NCBI RefSeq assembly: GCF_947493595.1
Contig: NZ_CANLRL010000004.1
Location: 62,001 to 126,000 of the forward strand
DNA length: 64,000 nt
Source: an uncultured Shimia sp.
Lineage (GTDB): Bacteria; Pseudomonadota; Alphaproteobacteria; Rhodobacterales; Rhodobacteraceae
Direction: 5' to 3'
The number at the start of each line of letters is the position of its first letter. Within the stretch, counting starts at the first letter, position 1. Shown here piece by piece: positions 27,373 through 35,328 of this stretch. The translations under genes were made by a program, and so were the position numbers. The notes below the pieces were generated by a model. The model did no database searches. It saw only the letters and a list, made by a program, of their open reading frames with translations, and was not told the DNA's origin.

Positions 27373-28602
27373 ATGAGCAGAGTGTTTTGGGCTTTTATGG
27401 TGATGGTTTGGGCCGGAGTGGCCGCGGCGCAGGAGCGGGAGTTTTCCGCGCTTGCGCGGTTGGATGCGGCGAAAAGCGGCTTGTCAGAGGGCTGGCGCGG
27501 GGCGGCGGAACTGACTTTGAGCCTGAGCCAAGGGGTGCCCTGGCGGGTGTTCACGTTGGATGATCCCCGGCGTGTGGTGCTGGATTTCAAAGAGATTGAT
27601 TGGGAAGACCTGACGGCGGAGTCGTTTGGCACTGTGGATGGTGTGGAAACGGTGCGGTTTGGGGCGTATCGCCCCGGATGGAGCCGGATGGTGCTCGATT
27701 TGGCGCGGCCATTTGCGGTGGAAAGCGCCGGTATGACCGTGAACGACGCCACGGGGCGCGCGCAGTTAAAACTGGTACTGGCAACGAGTGATACGCTGGC
27801 GTTTGCCAAGGCCGCAGGGGCACCACATGATCCGCGCTGGGATTTACCGGAGCCTGCGGACACCACAGAAGTTGCGCGCGAGGCCCGGCCGGATTGGGCA
27901 CCAACGGTGGTGGTGATTGACCCGGGCCATGGTGGCATTGATCCCGGGGCGGAGCGTGACGGGGCGCAGGAGAAAGACCTGATGCTGCTATTTGCCCGCG
28001 AGCTGCGCGATGTGCTGCGTCGGGCGGGTGGTTTTGAGGTGGTGCTGACACGGGATGAGGATGCGTTTGTGTCACTGGAAGGGCGCGTTGCGATTGCGCA
28101 TCGGGCGCAGGCGGATGTGTTTCTCTCGTTGCATGCGGACAGTTTGAGCCAGGGCAATGCCAAGGGTGCGACGATCTATACATTGTCTGAGGAGGCCAGC
28201 GATGCGGCGTCAGCGCTTTTGGCGGAGCGCCATGATCGGGCGGATATTTTGTCTGGCGTGGACCTGTCCGGCGCGGATGATGAGGTGACCGATGTGCTGT
28301 TGGATCTGGCGCGGTTGGAGACAGAACCCCGGACCATGATGTTGGCAGAAACTTTGGTCGGCGCGTTGAAAGAAACCACCGTAAGGTTGAATCGCAAGCC
28401 GTTGAGAACCGGCGGGTTTTCGGTGTTGAAGGCGGCGGATGTGCCCTCGGTTTTGGTGGAACTTGGTTTTATGTCAAGCCAGCAGGACCTGGCCAATTTG
28501 CAGGACGCGGGGTGGCGCGCGGCGATGGCGGCGGGGTTGCGCGACGGGTTGCTGGCCTGGGTGGTCGAAGACAAGGCAGCGCGGGCGCTGGTGCGGCAAT
28601 AG
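27373..28602 (+). CDS. N-acetylmuramoyl-L-alanine amidase (AmiC type)
   Basis: A 409-residue periplasmic cell-wall amidase. Signal peptide (MSRVFWAFMVMVWAGVAAAQ), an AMIN domain (about residues 40-145, targeting peptidoglycan), then an amidase_3 zinc domain. The zinc domain has VVIDPGHGGIDPGAE, FLSLHADSL and the catalytic VELGFMS. It splits daughter cells by cutting the stem peptide from MurNAc. The start was chosen for the signal peptide; the ribosome site is poor. In relatives the gene usually sits beside mrcA; here 3.4 kb of other genes separate them. Confidence 0.94.
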   Translation: MSRVFWAFMVMVWAGVAAAQEREFSALARLDAAKSGLSEGWRGAAELTLSLSQGVPWRVFTLDDPRRVVLDFKEIDWEDLTAESFGTVDGVETVRFGAYRPGWSRMVLDLARPFAVESAGMTVNDATGRAQLKLVLATSDTLAFAKAAGAPHDPRWDLPEPADTTEVAREARPDWAPTVVVIDPGHGGIDPGAERDGAQEKDLMLLFARELRDVLRRAGGFEVVLTRDEDAFVSLEGRVAIAHRAQADVFLSLHADSLSQGNAKGATIYTLSEEASDAASALLAERHDRADILSGVDLSGADDEVTDVLLDLARLETEPRTMMLAETLVGALKETTVRLNRKPLRTGGFSVLKAADVPSVLVELGFMSSQQDLANLQDAGWRAAMAAGLRDGLLAWVVEDKAARALVRQ

Positions 28603-28705
28603 GCGGAGCGTCGCTGGTTTCTTCGTGCTGGCGGGAAACCGCTTTCCTTTGCGCGTGAGAGTTTGTCGAGTGTGCCGTAATTGGCAGGCTAAAGGGCAGA
28701 CGGCG

Positions 28706-29137
28706 ATGCAGGAGACAGACGGGTTTCACGGGGCCAAGCTGGCGCTTTTGACCGGGGATCGCTTGGTGTCGATCCTGCGGGACAAGGACCCGGAGATCCC
28801 CTATCCGGATATGTGGGATTTGCCTGGAGGCGGGCGGGAAGGCCGTGAGAGTCCGGAAGCTTGTGTCTTGCGCGAACTGAAAGAAGAGTTGTCGCTCCCC
28901 TTGAGTGAGGCGGACCTGCGCTGGAAACGCCGGTATGTCTCTGATCTGGATGGGGAAAGCACAACCTGGTTCTTTGTCGCCGAGGTGCCAGAGTTGGACA
29001 TCAATCGCATTCGACTGGGAGCGGAAGGGCAGGCCTGGCGGATGTGGGATGTGGCGCGGTTCTTGCGGATGAGCAATGTGGTGCCCACGATGCAGACGCG
29101 GCTGTCAGACTATCTGGCGGAGCGGGAGGTGGCTTAG
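28706..29137 (+). CDS. Nudix hydrolase
   Basis: A 143-residue protein with a full Nudix box: GGGREGRESPEACVLRELKE plus ELSL (G-x5-E-x7-REL-x-EE-x-x-L), residues about 41-64. Nudix enzymes hydrolyse nucleoside diphosphates linked to another group; the substrate is not predictable here. The 3' end overlaps the convergent FkbM gene by 4 bp. It starts a block of five unrelated accessory genes between amiC and mrcA. Confidence 0.88.
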   Translation: MQETDGFHGAKLALLTGDRLVSILRDKDPEIPYPDMWDLPGGGREGRESPEACVLRELKEELSLPLSEADLRWKRRYVSDLDGESTTWFFVAEVPELDINRIRLGAEGQAWRMWDVARFLRMSNVVPTMQTRLSDYLAEREVA

Positions 29138-29847
29138 GTCGATGCCTCAGGTTTGGGTTTGCGCACGCGCATGAAGCCCAGGGTGCGGCCGCTGCTGGTG
29201 GCGGGGTCATAGGTCATGCCGGAGCGGGACATGCAGTCCACCATCTTTTGCAAAACGTGTTTTGGATATTTGGCCATGTGGATTTCCATAACCACATGGC
29301 GCACGCATTTGGGCCAGTCCTGTTCAAACAGATGCTGCTCGGCGCCTTCGACATCCATCATCACAAAGTCCGGCTGCACAATGGCCAGCAGGTCGCTGAT
29401 GCGGGTGGCGGGGACCTCGACCATATCTTTTTCGCTGCGGCCATCCGCGACAAGACCGCCGCCCCAGAACAGCGCGCCGGCGCGAAAGGCCACGGTGTCG
29501 CCGTCATGGGAATCTCCCACAACAGCGCCATGCCACAGGTTCACGTTTTCTTGTCCGTTGCGGGCCAGCGTGTCGCGGATTTGGTCGAGCATCTGCGGGT
29601 TGGCTTCGAGGCTGGTGACATTTTCCGCCCCGGCGGCCTGAGCGCAGATGGTGGTGACATAGCCCAGGCCTGCGCCAATCTCGAGCACTTTCCAGCCGGG
29701 TTTGATGCGTTTGAGCGCGGCCGCGCTTTCCCGCCCCTCATAGTCACCTGAGGCCAGTTTGGCTTCGATTTTGGTGCCTTCGAGCCAGTCGGGCAGGCCT
29801 ACCTTGACGCCTTTGAGAGTGTATTCGGTCATCAGGGGTGTGCCCAT
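29134..29847 (-). CDS. FkbM family methyltransferase
   Basis: A 237-residue SAM-dependent methyltransferase. The SAM motif is VLEIGAGLGYVTTICAQAAG, followed by SLEANPQM, then the FkbM signature MMDVEGAEQHLFE. No membrane segment. Start choice is uncertain: ATG 29847 has a weak purine-rich ribosome site, while ATG 29832 gives the shorter start MTEYTLKG. It is divergent from the GST gene; a perfect 17-bp palindrome (29945-29961) lies between them. The substrate is unknown; the family methylates sugars, lipids and natural products. Confidence 0.85.
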   Translation of the reverse strand: MGTPLMTEYTLKGVKVGLPDWLEGTKIEAKLASGDYEGRESAAALKRIKPGWKVLEIGAGLGYVTTICAQAAGAENVTSLEANPQMLDQIRDTLARNGQENVNLWHGAVVGDSHDGDTVAFRAGALFWGGGLVADGRSEKDMVEVPATRISDLLAIVQPDFVMMDVEGAEQHLFEQDWPKCVRHVVMEIHMAKYPKHVLQKMVDCMSRSGMTYDPATSSGRTLGFMRVRKPKPEAST

Positions 29848-29944
29848 TTTCTTCTTTGGATGCTGCGGCGCACTGAACCATTGTCTCGGCGCGGGCGCAA
29901 GATGGTGTGCGGGGCAGAATAGACAGGCCTGTGTGTCAACAAAT

Positions 29945-29961
29945 GTGACACTAAGTGTCAC
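29945..29961. promoter_or_regulatory. perfect 17-bp palindrome between FkbM and GST genes
   Basis: GTGACACT-A-AGTGTCAC is a candidate operator in a divergent promoter region. It shares the half-site TGACA/TGTCA with the sites before the MarR gene about 800 bp away. Confidence 0.5.
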
Positions 29962-30007
29962 CATAGGTTCTAGGTCAGACAGGCAAACACTTATTGAGGA
30001 AACGAAC

Positions 30008-30652
30008 ATGTCTGGCACACACACTCCAAACCTGACCCTATACTTTGCTCCGCGCACTCGGTCTTTTGCGGCGCTTTGGCTGTTGGAAGAACTGGGGGAG
30101 CCTTATCAGTTAGAGAGCTTTGACTTTGCCACTGGTCGACACAAGCAGGCGGATTACCTGGCGTTGAACCCGATGGGGAAAGTGCCGTTGGTGGTGGATG
30201 GCGAGACGCCGGTGCCGGAGATTGGCGCGATGGCGATTTACATCGCGGATCGTTATGTGGCGGCTGGTTTGGCGCCTGCGGCGACGGACGCGGCACGCCC
30301 TGCGTATTTGCGGTGGATGTTCTTTGCCAGTGCCATCATGGAGCCAGCTTTTGCGCAGAAGCTGTTTGGCTGGGAGGCCTCTGCGGCCACCGTGGCGTGG
30401 GGCTCCTATGAGCAGATGATGCAGGTTCTTGCGGACGGGCTGACCGAAGGGCCCTGGTTGCTTGGGGAGACGTTCTCGGCAGCGGATGTGGTTGTGGGCA
30501 ACAATCTGGTCTTTGGGCAGATGATTGGGATTATTCCGACGGATGGGCCGATTGGAGAGTACTTGGTGCGGTTGAAAGCACGTGAGGCGTTTCAACGGGC
30601 TGAGGCGATTGAGATGCGGGAAGGGGAGCGATTCCCGGTGGCTGCGGAGTAG
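30008..30652 (+). CDS. glutathione S-transferase family protein
   Basis: A 214-residue GST. The thioredoxin-like N-domain (residues 1-80) contains LYFAPRTRSFAALWLLEELG and the glutathione-contact segment NPMGKVPLVVD, with the following P-E-I-G-A motif. The helical C-domain contains GPWLLGETFSAADV. AGGAAA precedes the ATG at 30008. The palindrome upstream suggests induction by some electrophile or phenolic, but no substrate can be named. Cytosolic. Confidence 0.92.
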   Translation: MSGTHTPNLTLYFAPRTRSFAALWLLEELGEPYQLESFDFATGRHKQADYLALNPMGKVPLVVDGETPVPEIGAMAIYIADRYVAAGLAPAATDAARPAYLRWMFFASAIMEPAFAQKLFGWEASAATVAWGSYEQMMQVLADGLTEGPWLLGETFSAADVVVGNNLVFGQMIGIIPTDGPIGEYLVRLKAREAFQRAEAIEMREGERFPVAAE

Positions 30653-30679
30653 GTCAACAGAGCGATCCGTTTGAAGGTT

Positions 30680-30710
30680 GGGCGGCACCCCGTGTGTCGC
30701 CCTTATTTTG
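30680..30710 (+). terminator. GST gene terminator
   Basis: GGGCGGCAC / GTGTCGCCC with one wobble and loop CCCGT, followed by TTATTTTG. Confidence 0.7.
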
Positions 30711-30749
30711 TTGGTGGCCGAGGTTGTGGGCGGCGCATTTCCATCCATA

Positions 30750-30788
30750 TTGACATTATGCATGTCAATATGACATTAATAATGACAT
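30750..30788. promoter_or_regulatory. TGACAT repeat cluster at the MarR gene start
   Basis: TTGACAT-N5-ATGTCAA (30750-30768) is followed by ATGACAT at 30770 and 30782. This gives four TGACAT hexamers 9-12 bp apart, the last overlapping the start codon. TTGACA at 30750 can also serve as a -35 element. Probable autoregulatory operator. Confidence 0.55.
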
Positions 30789-31236
30789 GGAAAAAATTGA
30801 TCGTTTATATCACCTGGTTTGGATGTCGCGGCCTTTGATGCAAGTTGCGGAACTGGCTGTGGAACAGGGGCTTGAGGGCTCCGGCCTGACGGTGCGGATG
30901 CGCGCCGTGCTTGAGATCTTGCGGGAGAAAGGCGCGCTTCCTGTGCCAGAGATTGCCCGTCATTTGGAGATTCAGCGGCAATACGTGCAAGTCATGGTCA
31001 ATGAGACGTTGGCAGAGGGGCTGACAGAACAGCGTCCCAATCCACGTCACAAAAGATCCTCGCTTCTGGTGCTGACCGACAAGGGGCAGGCGTTGATCGA
31101 CGGGGTGGTCGCGCGGGAGCGGGGGCTGCTTGAGGCCATTGGCGACGGGTTTGAGGAACAGGAGATTACCACGGCCTTGGACGTGGTGCGGCGGTTAACA
31201 GAGAGCCTAAAGGGCAAAACAGGTGGTGAGAGATGA
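30787..31236 (+). CDS. MarR family transcriptional regulator
   Basis: A 149-residue winged-helix regulator. The DNA-binding part spans about residues 50-105 (LPVPEIARHLEIQRQYVQVM and the wing NPRHKRSSLLVLTDKG); dimerisation helices flank it. There is essentially no leader: the start codon lies within a cluster of TGACAT repeats. The stop overlaps the next gene's ATG (ATGA), so the isochorismatase-like gene is in the same operon and likely under its control. Confidence 0.92.
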   Translation: MEKIDRLYHLVWMSRPLMQVAELAVEQGLEGSGLTVRMRAVLEILREKGALPVPEIARHLEIQRQYVQVMVNETLAEGLTEQRPNPRHKRSSLLVLTDKGQALIDGVVARERGLLEAIGDGFEEQEITTALDVVRRLTESLKGKTGGER

Positions 31237-31853
31237 GTGTTGTGTATGTGGTGTTTGGTGCGCTGGTGGCGGGCTTTTTGTGGCTTGTGGGAGGCGTGGT
31301 CCGGATTGGGAAGGTGAGCCCTGGGGAGCGAATTGAGGGGCGAGAGAACGCGGCGCTGATGTTGGTCGATCTGCAATCGGTGTTTTGGAATGAGGGGCCG
31401 TATTCGGAAGCAGACAAGCAGGCGGTTGCGACGGTGATCCTAGGGGAGGTTCAAGCAGCTAAAGCGAAAGGAACTCCAGTGATTGCGCTACGGCAGGAAT
31501 GGTCGTTGCCAGCGACCAAGGTGATTGCGCGTTTGACGATGAAGGGGCAGGCGGTTGCAGGAACTTCTGGTACGGAAATGGCCGCTCCATTTGTGGGATA
31601 CGCAGATCATGAGCTTGTCAAACGGGTGCAGGACGGGTTTGAAACCGGTGCGTTGGATGAGCTGTTGGCGGAGTTGAACGTAGGCGCATTGCGAATTGTT
31701 GGATTGGACTACAATTATTGCGTGGCCAAGACAGCCCTGGCGGCTGTACGCCGTGGGTATGATGTTACCGTGGTGGAGCCGGGTGTTCTGGCGGTGCAGA
31801 ACATGGCAAAAACACGCGCCGATTTGCAGAGGCAAGGCATTGCCCTGGCGTGA
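31233..31853 (+). CDS. membrane-anchored isochorismatase-like cysteine hydrolase
   Basis: A 206-residue protein. An N-terminal transmembrane helix (about residues 4-24) precedes an isochorismatase fold with catalytic Asp46 (LMLVDLQSVF), Lys130 (DHELVKRVQDGF) and Cys163 (GLDYNYCVAKTAL). The family hydrolyses isochorismate, nicotinamide or related amides. The membrane anchor is unusual, since most members are soluble. It is translationally coupled to the MarR gene (4-bp overlap). The product acted on is unknown. Confidence 0.88.
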   Translation: MSVVYVVFGALVAGFLWLVGGVVRIGKVSPGERIEGRENAALMLVDLQSVFWNEGPYSEADKQAVATVILGEVQAAKAKGTPVIALRQEWSLPATKVIARLTMKGQAVAGTSGTEMAAPFVGYADHELVKRVQDGFETGALDELLAELNVGALRIVGLDYNYCVAKTALAAVRRGYDVTVVEPGVLAVQNMAKTRADLQRQGIALA

Positions 31854-31931
31854 TGGTGGTCAGTTGAGGTGCGATTTCCGGCAAAACCACGCGCAAGGCG
31901 CTGTTATCGCGGCAAGGTGTTTTGACCCTGC

Positions 31932-31960
31932 CTAAGGGCCTCTATATAGAGGGGCTTTGA
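31932..31960 (+). terminator. weak hairpin before mrcA
   Basis: The 14-bp palindrome CCTCTATATAGAGG (31939-31952) is followed by GGCTTTGAG. It may weakly terminate the MarR operon or lie in the mrcA leader. Confidence 0.3.
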
Positions 31961-31985
31961 GACGCGACTTCAGAAGGCCTCCAGC

Positions 31986-34538
31986 GTGATACGATTCATC
32001 CTTTCGTTCTTCGGCACCATTTTCACTTTTGTGACCATGGGTATTGCCGTAGTGGCGCTCTCCATTGGGGCGGTGTTCTGGATTTATGGTCAGGAATTGC
32101 CCAGCCATGAGAGCCTGGCGCAGTATAAGCCGCCAACAATCAGCCGGATTTATTCGGGTGAGGGGCACATCATCGATGAGTTTGCCAAAGAGCGCCGTCT
32201 GTTTGTGCCAGCGGATGAGATTCCGGTTCTGGTGAAAGAGGCGTTTATCTCGGCGGAAGACAAAAACTTCTACACCCACTCCGGCTATGATGCACGTGGT
32301 ATCGCGGCGGCGGCTGTAGAGGCGGTGCAGTCGCGGGGCTCCAACGTGCGCGGGGCGTCGACGATCACGCAGCAGGTGATGAAGAACTTCCTGCTCTCCG
32401 GTGATCGGAAAATTGAGCGGAAAATCAAAGAGATCATTCTGGCAACGCGGGTGGAAGACACGTTGTCCAAGGATCAGATCCTTGAGCTTTACATGAACGA
32501 GATTTTCCTCGGTCAGAACTCCTACGGTGTGGCTGCGGCGGCGCAGACCTATTTCAACAAGACGTTGGAAGAGCTGGCGCCGCATGAAGCGGCAACCCTG
32601 GCGTCGATGCCAAAGGCGCCGGGCAAGTTTCATCCTGTGCGCAACATGGATCGGGTTCTGGCACGGCGGAACTTTGTGCTCAAGGAGATGGCCGAGAACG
32701 GTGTGATCACGCAGGCGGTCTATGAGAGTGAAAAGGCGCTTCCTCTGAAGTCGGTTCAGAATGGCGACTATGAGAGCTACAAAACGGAACGGCCACCTCG
32801 TGACTATTTCACTGATGAGATCCGACGTCAGCTGAGCCGTGACTTTGGCGAAGACGAGTTTTTCTCTGGCGGTATGGCGGTGCGGTCCACGGAAGATCCG
32901 GAAATGCAGGATGTGGCGGCGCGGGCGTTGCGTCGGGCGCTGGAAAAATATGACCGCTCGCGGGGCGTATGGCGTGGCACTGGCGAGGTGTTGCCGGAAG
33001 AGGTGCTTGGCGATGAGGCGGCATGGCGCGAGGCGCTGGCCAATGTGTCTATCCCACGGGATGTGGACCTGGAAGGTCAGTGGCATCCGGCGGTGGTGCT
33101 TGAGGTTGGCAAAAACGATGCACGTATCGGCATCGAAGGTGTTGAAGATGACGACGACGGCCATTGGGTTCCAGCCAAGGACGCACAGTGGGCCCGCAAG
33201 CAGCGAGAAGACGGATCCCTTGCCAGCAAGGCCAAAGTGGCCGGCGATCTGGTGTCCAAAGGGGATGTTGTCCTTGTCAGGGCGATGACCAAAGACAGCG
33301 ACGGCAGCTTTGTGCGCTGGACCTTGCGACAGGTGCCAGAAGTGCAGGGCGGCTTTATGGCGATGGACGTGAACAACGGCCGGGTGATCGCGATGCAGGG
33401 GGGCTTCAGCTATCAGGACACGGTGTTCAACCGTGCGACGCAGGCGAAACGTCAGCCGGGCTCATCCTTTAAACCGTTTGTCTATGCCTCGGCGTTGGAC
33501 AGCGGCTATAGCCCTGCGACCATTGTGATTGACGCGCCAATTGAGATCAACACGCCCCAAGGTGTGTGGCGTCCGAAGAACTCGACCAACAAATTCTACG
33601 GCCCAACCCCATTGCGGACCGGCATCGAAATGAGCCGGAACCTGATGACCATTCGTTTGGCGCAGGAAGTTGGGATGGAAACCGTGGCACGTTATGCGGA
33701 GCGTTTTGGGGTCTATGACAATATGGGCGCCTTCCTGGCGAACTCGCTGGGCGCGGATGAAACCACACTGTATCAGATGGTTGCGGCCTATGCGATGTTT
33801 GCCAATGGTGGTGAGCGGGTGGAGCCAACCCTGGTGGACCGGGTGCAGGACCGCTACGGCAAAACAATCTATCGTCATGACCAGCGGGAGTGTACCGACT
33901 GTCTGGATCCAAGCGTGCCGGAGAGCCGGGGGCCACGGATTGTGACCAACCGTGAGCGCGTGATGGATGCGATCACCGCTTATCAGCTGACCTCGATGAT
34001 GCAGGGTGTTGTGACACGAGGGACAGCCTCTAGCCAGATCAAGCTGCCGGTGCCTGTCGCAGGTAAGACCGGGACCACCAACGAAGCCAAAGACGTGTGG
34101 TTTGTGGGCTTTACCAGCAACATCGTGGCGGGCTGCTACATCGGGCATGACCGCCCGCGCCCGCTTGGGCGTGGCACCTACGGCGGTACCACCTGTGGTC
34201 CGGTGTTCCAGGAGTTCATGAAAGAGGCGATCAAGAAATACGGTGGCGGGAAATTTCGCGTACCGCCGGGTGGCCACTTCATCAAGATCGACCGCTACAC
34301 CGGTGCGCGTCTGGACAATGATGCCAGCGGCGCCAGCGTTGTGGCAGAGTACTTCCGTGACGGCGAAGAGCCGATCTTTGGTATCGCCTATGACGGTGGT
34401 TTTGCCATGGGCAGCAACCTGCCGCTGGTGGAGGAAGTTCAATCGGCTGGCCGTCAGGTGACGACCTCCTCAGGCGGCACTGGGGTTGTCGGGCCGAAGG
34501 CGGACTTTGGCACGGTAAGCTCTGGTGGGCTGTACTAA
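31986..34538 (+). CDS. mrcA: penicillin-binding protein 1A (bifunctional glycosyltransferase/transpeptidase)
   Basis: An 850-residue class A PBP that polymerises and crosslinks peptidoglycan in the periplasm. A membrane anchor (about residues 4-32) is followed by the glycosyltransferase domain (about 55-230: SAEDKNFYTHSGYD, GASTITQQVMKNFLL, ELYMNEIFLG). An OB-like insert (about 325-430) precedes the transpeptidase domain with Ser493 in PGSSFKPF, SRN near 550 and AGKTGTTN near 695. A GTG start follows a GAAGG ribosome site. Its usual partner amiC is 3.4 kb upstream. Confidence 0.96.
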   Translation: MIRFILSFFGTIFTFVTMGIAVVALSIGAVFWIYGQELPSHESLAQYKPPTISRIYSGEGHIIDEFAKERRLFVPADEIPVLVKEAFISAEDKNFYTHSGYDARGIAAAAVEAVQSRGSNVRGASTITQQVMKNFLLSGDRKIERKIKEIILATRVEDTLSKDQILELYMNEIFLGQNSYGVAAAAQTYFNKTLEELAPHEAATLASMPKAPGKFHPVRNMDRVLARRNFVLKEMAENGVITQAVYESEKALPLKSVQNGDYESYKTERPPRDYFTDEIRRQLSRDFGEDEFFSGGMAVRSTEDPEMQDVAARALRRALEKYDRSRGVWRGTGEVLPEEVLGDEAAWREALANVSIPRDVDLEGQWHPAVVLEVGKNDARIGIEGVEDDDDGHWVPAKDAQWARKQREDGSLASKAKVAGDLVSKGDVVLVRAMTKDSDGSFVRWTLRQVPEVQGGFMAMDVNNGRVIAMQGGFSYQDTVFNRATQAKRQPGSSFKPFVYASALDSGYSPATIVIDAPIEINTPQGVWRPKNSTNKFYGPTPLRTGIEMSRNLMTIRLAQEVGMETVARYAERFGVYDNMGAFLANSLGADETTLYQMVAAYAMFANGGERVEPTLVDRVQDRYGKTIYRHDQRECTDCLDPSVPESRGPRIVTNRERVMDAITAYQLTSMMQGVVTRGTASSQIKLPVPVAGKTGTTNEAKDVWFVGFTSNIVAGCYIGHDRPRPLGRGTYGGTTCGPVFQEFMKEAIKKYGGGKFRVPPGGHFIKIDRYTGARLDNDASGASVVAEYFRDGEEPIFGIAYDGGFAMGSNLPLVEEVQSAGRQVTTSSGGTGVVGPKADFGTVSSGGLY

Positions 34539-34572
34539 GCAAAATAAGCCACTCATCGGTAAGTGAAATTTG

Positions 34573-34602
34573 AGCGGAGGTCGGAAACGGCCTCCGCTTT
34601 TT
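34573..34602 (+). terminator. mrcA terminator
   Basis: AGCGGAGG / CCTCCGCT with a 10-nt loop, then TTTTTCG. Confidence 0.85.
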
Positions 34603-34709
34603 CGTGCAGAATGACGCAGTTCGCGCTAACGCCCTGTGCAGTTAACGAGGCGGCAATACTTGGCTCTTATGCAGGCGCAGCAAATTGCAGCCTAACAAGG
34701 ACTCCTCCA

Positions 34710-35279
34710 ATGAAAATAACCGCTTTTGCCGTTGTGGCCGTGCTGGCCGCGACGCCTGTTGTGGCCAACGAGTATGAACCTGCCATGGCAGCGTTCCTGA
34801 ATGATAACATCCGTACCTGGGCGCAGGATCCGATCCTAGTGTCTGCGATCAAGGCACAGAACGAAACCACCGCTGGCTATGATCAAGCCACCATCGATCA
34901 GATGGACACCACATGGCGGGCCGAAGTGGGTGCCGCGTCAACCCCAACAATTACGCCAGTGATTGAAAATGCAGCGGCCGATTTTTTGCGGATGCAACTG
35001 GATAAGTCTGCCGGTCAGATCACCGAGATTACGGTGATGGATTCTGTTGGCCTAAACGTGGCGGCGTCCGGTGTGAACTCTGACATGTGGCAAGGTGACG
35101 AGGCCAAATATCAGCAAACCTACAGCGTTGGTCCAGAGGCCTATCACTTCAGCGAAGTGGAGCTGGATGACTCGACCCGCACCTATCAGGTGCAGATTTC
35201 GATGACGATTGTGGATCCGGACACCGGTGCCAGCATTGGCGCGATTGTTGTCGGTGTTGACGCGGAAACCCTCGAATAA
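34710..35279 (+). CDS. secreted Cache/PDC-like sensory protein
   Basis: A 189-residue exported protein: signal peptide MKITAFAVVAVLAATPVVA, then a single domain. An N-terminal helix (AMAAFLNDNIRTWAQDPILV), a central ITEITVMDSVGLNVAASG strand pair and a final GASIGAIVVGVDAETL strand are the pattern of PDC/Cache ligand-binding domains. It has no membrane anchor and no output domain. The ATG was chosen for the AAGGA ribosome site and signal peptide. It lies 49 bp before a chemoreceptor gene, so it may bind a ligand in the periplasm for that receptor. That partnership is inference. Confidence 0.75.
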   Translation: MKITAFAVVAVLAATPVVANEYEPAMAAFLNDNIRTWAQDPILVSAIKAQNETTAGYDQATIDQMDTTWRAEVGAASTPTITPVIENAAADFLRMQLDKSAGQITEITVMDSVGLNVAASGVNSDMWQGDEAKYQQTYSVGPEAYHFSEVELDDSTRTYQVQISMTIVDPDTGASIGAIVVGVDAETLE

Positions 35280-35286
35280 TTGTTAT

Positions 35287-35316
35287 GCGGTCCCCTAGTG
35301 GGATCGCTTTCCTTTT
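35287..35316 (+). terminator. weak hairpin between the Cache protein and chemoreceptor genes
   Basis: GCGGTCCC / GGGATCGC (one wobble) with loop CTAGT, followed by TTTCCTTTT. It may attenuate read-through and lower receptor levels relative to the Cache protein. Confidence 0.5.
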
Positions 35317-35328
35317 CAGGAGTAGATC

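Noticed and set aside
31932..33164. 410-codon open frame antisense to mrcA
   Set aside because: It overlaps the strongly supported glycosyltransferase and linker regions of mrcA and resembles no protein.
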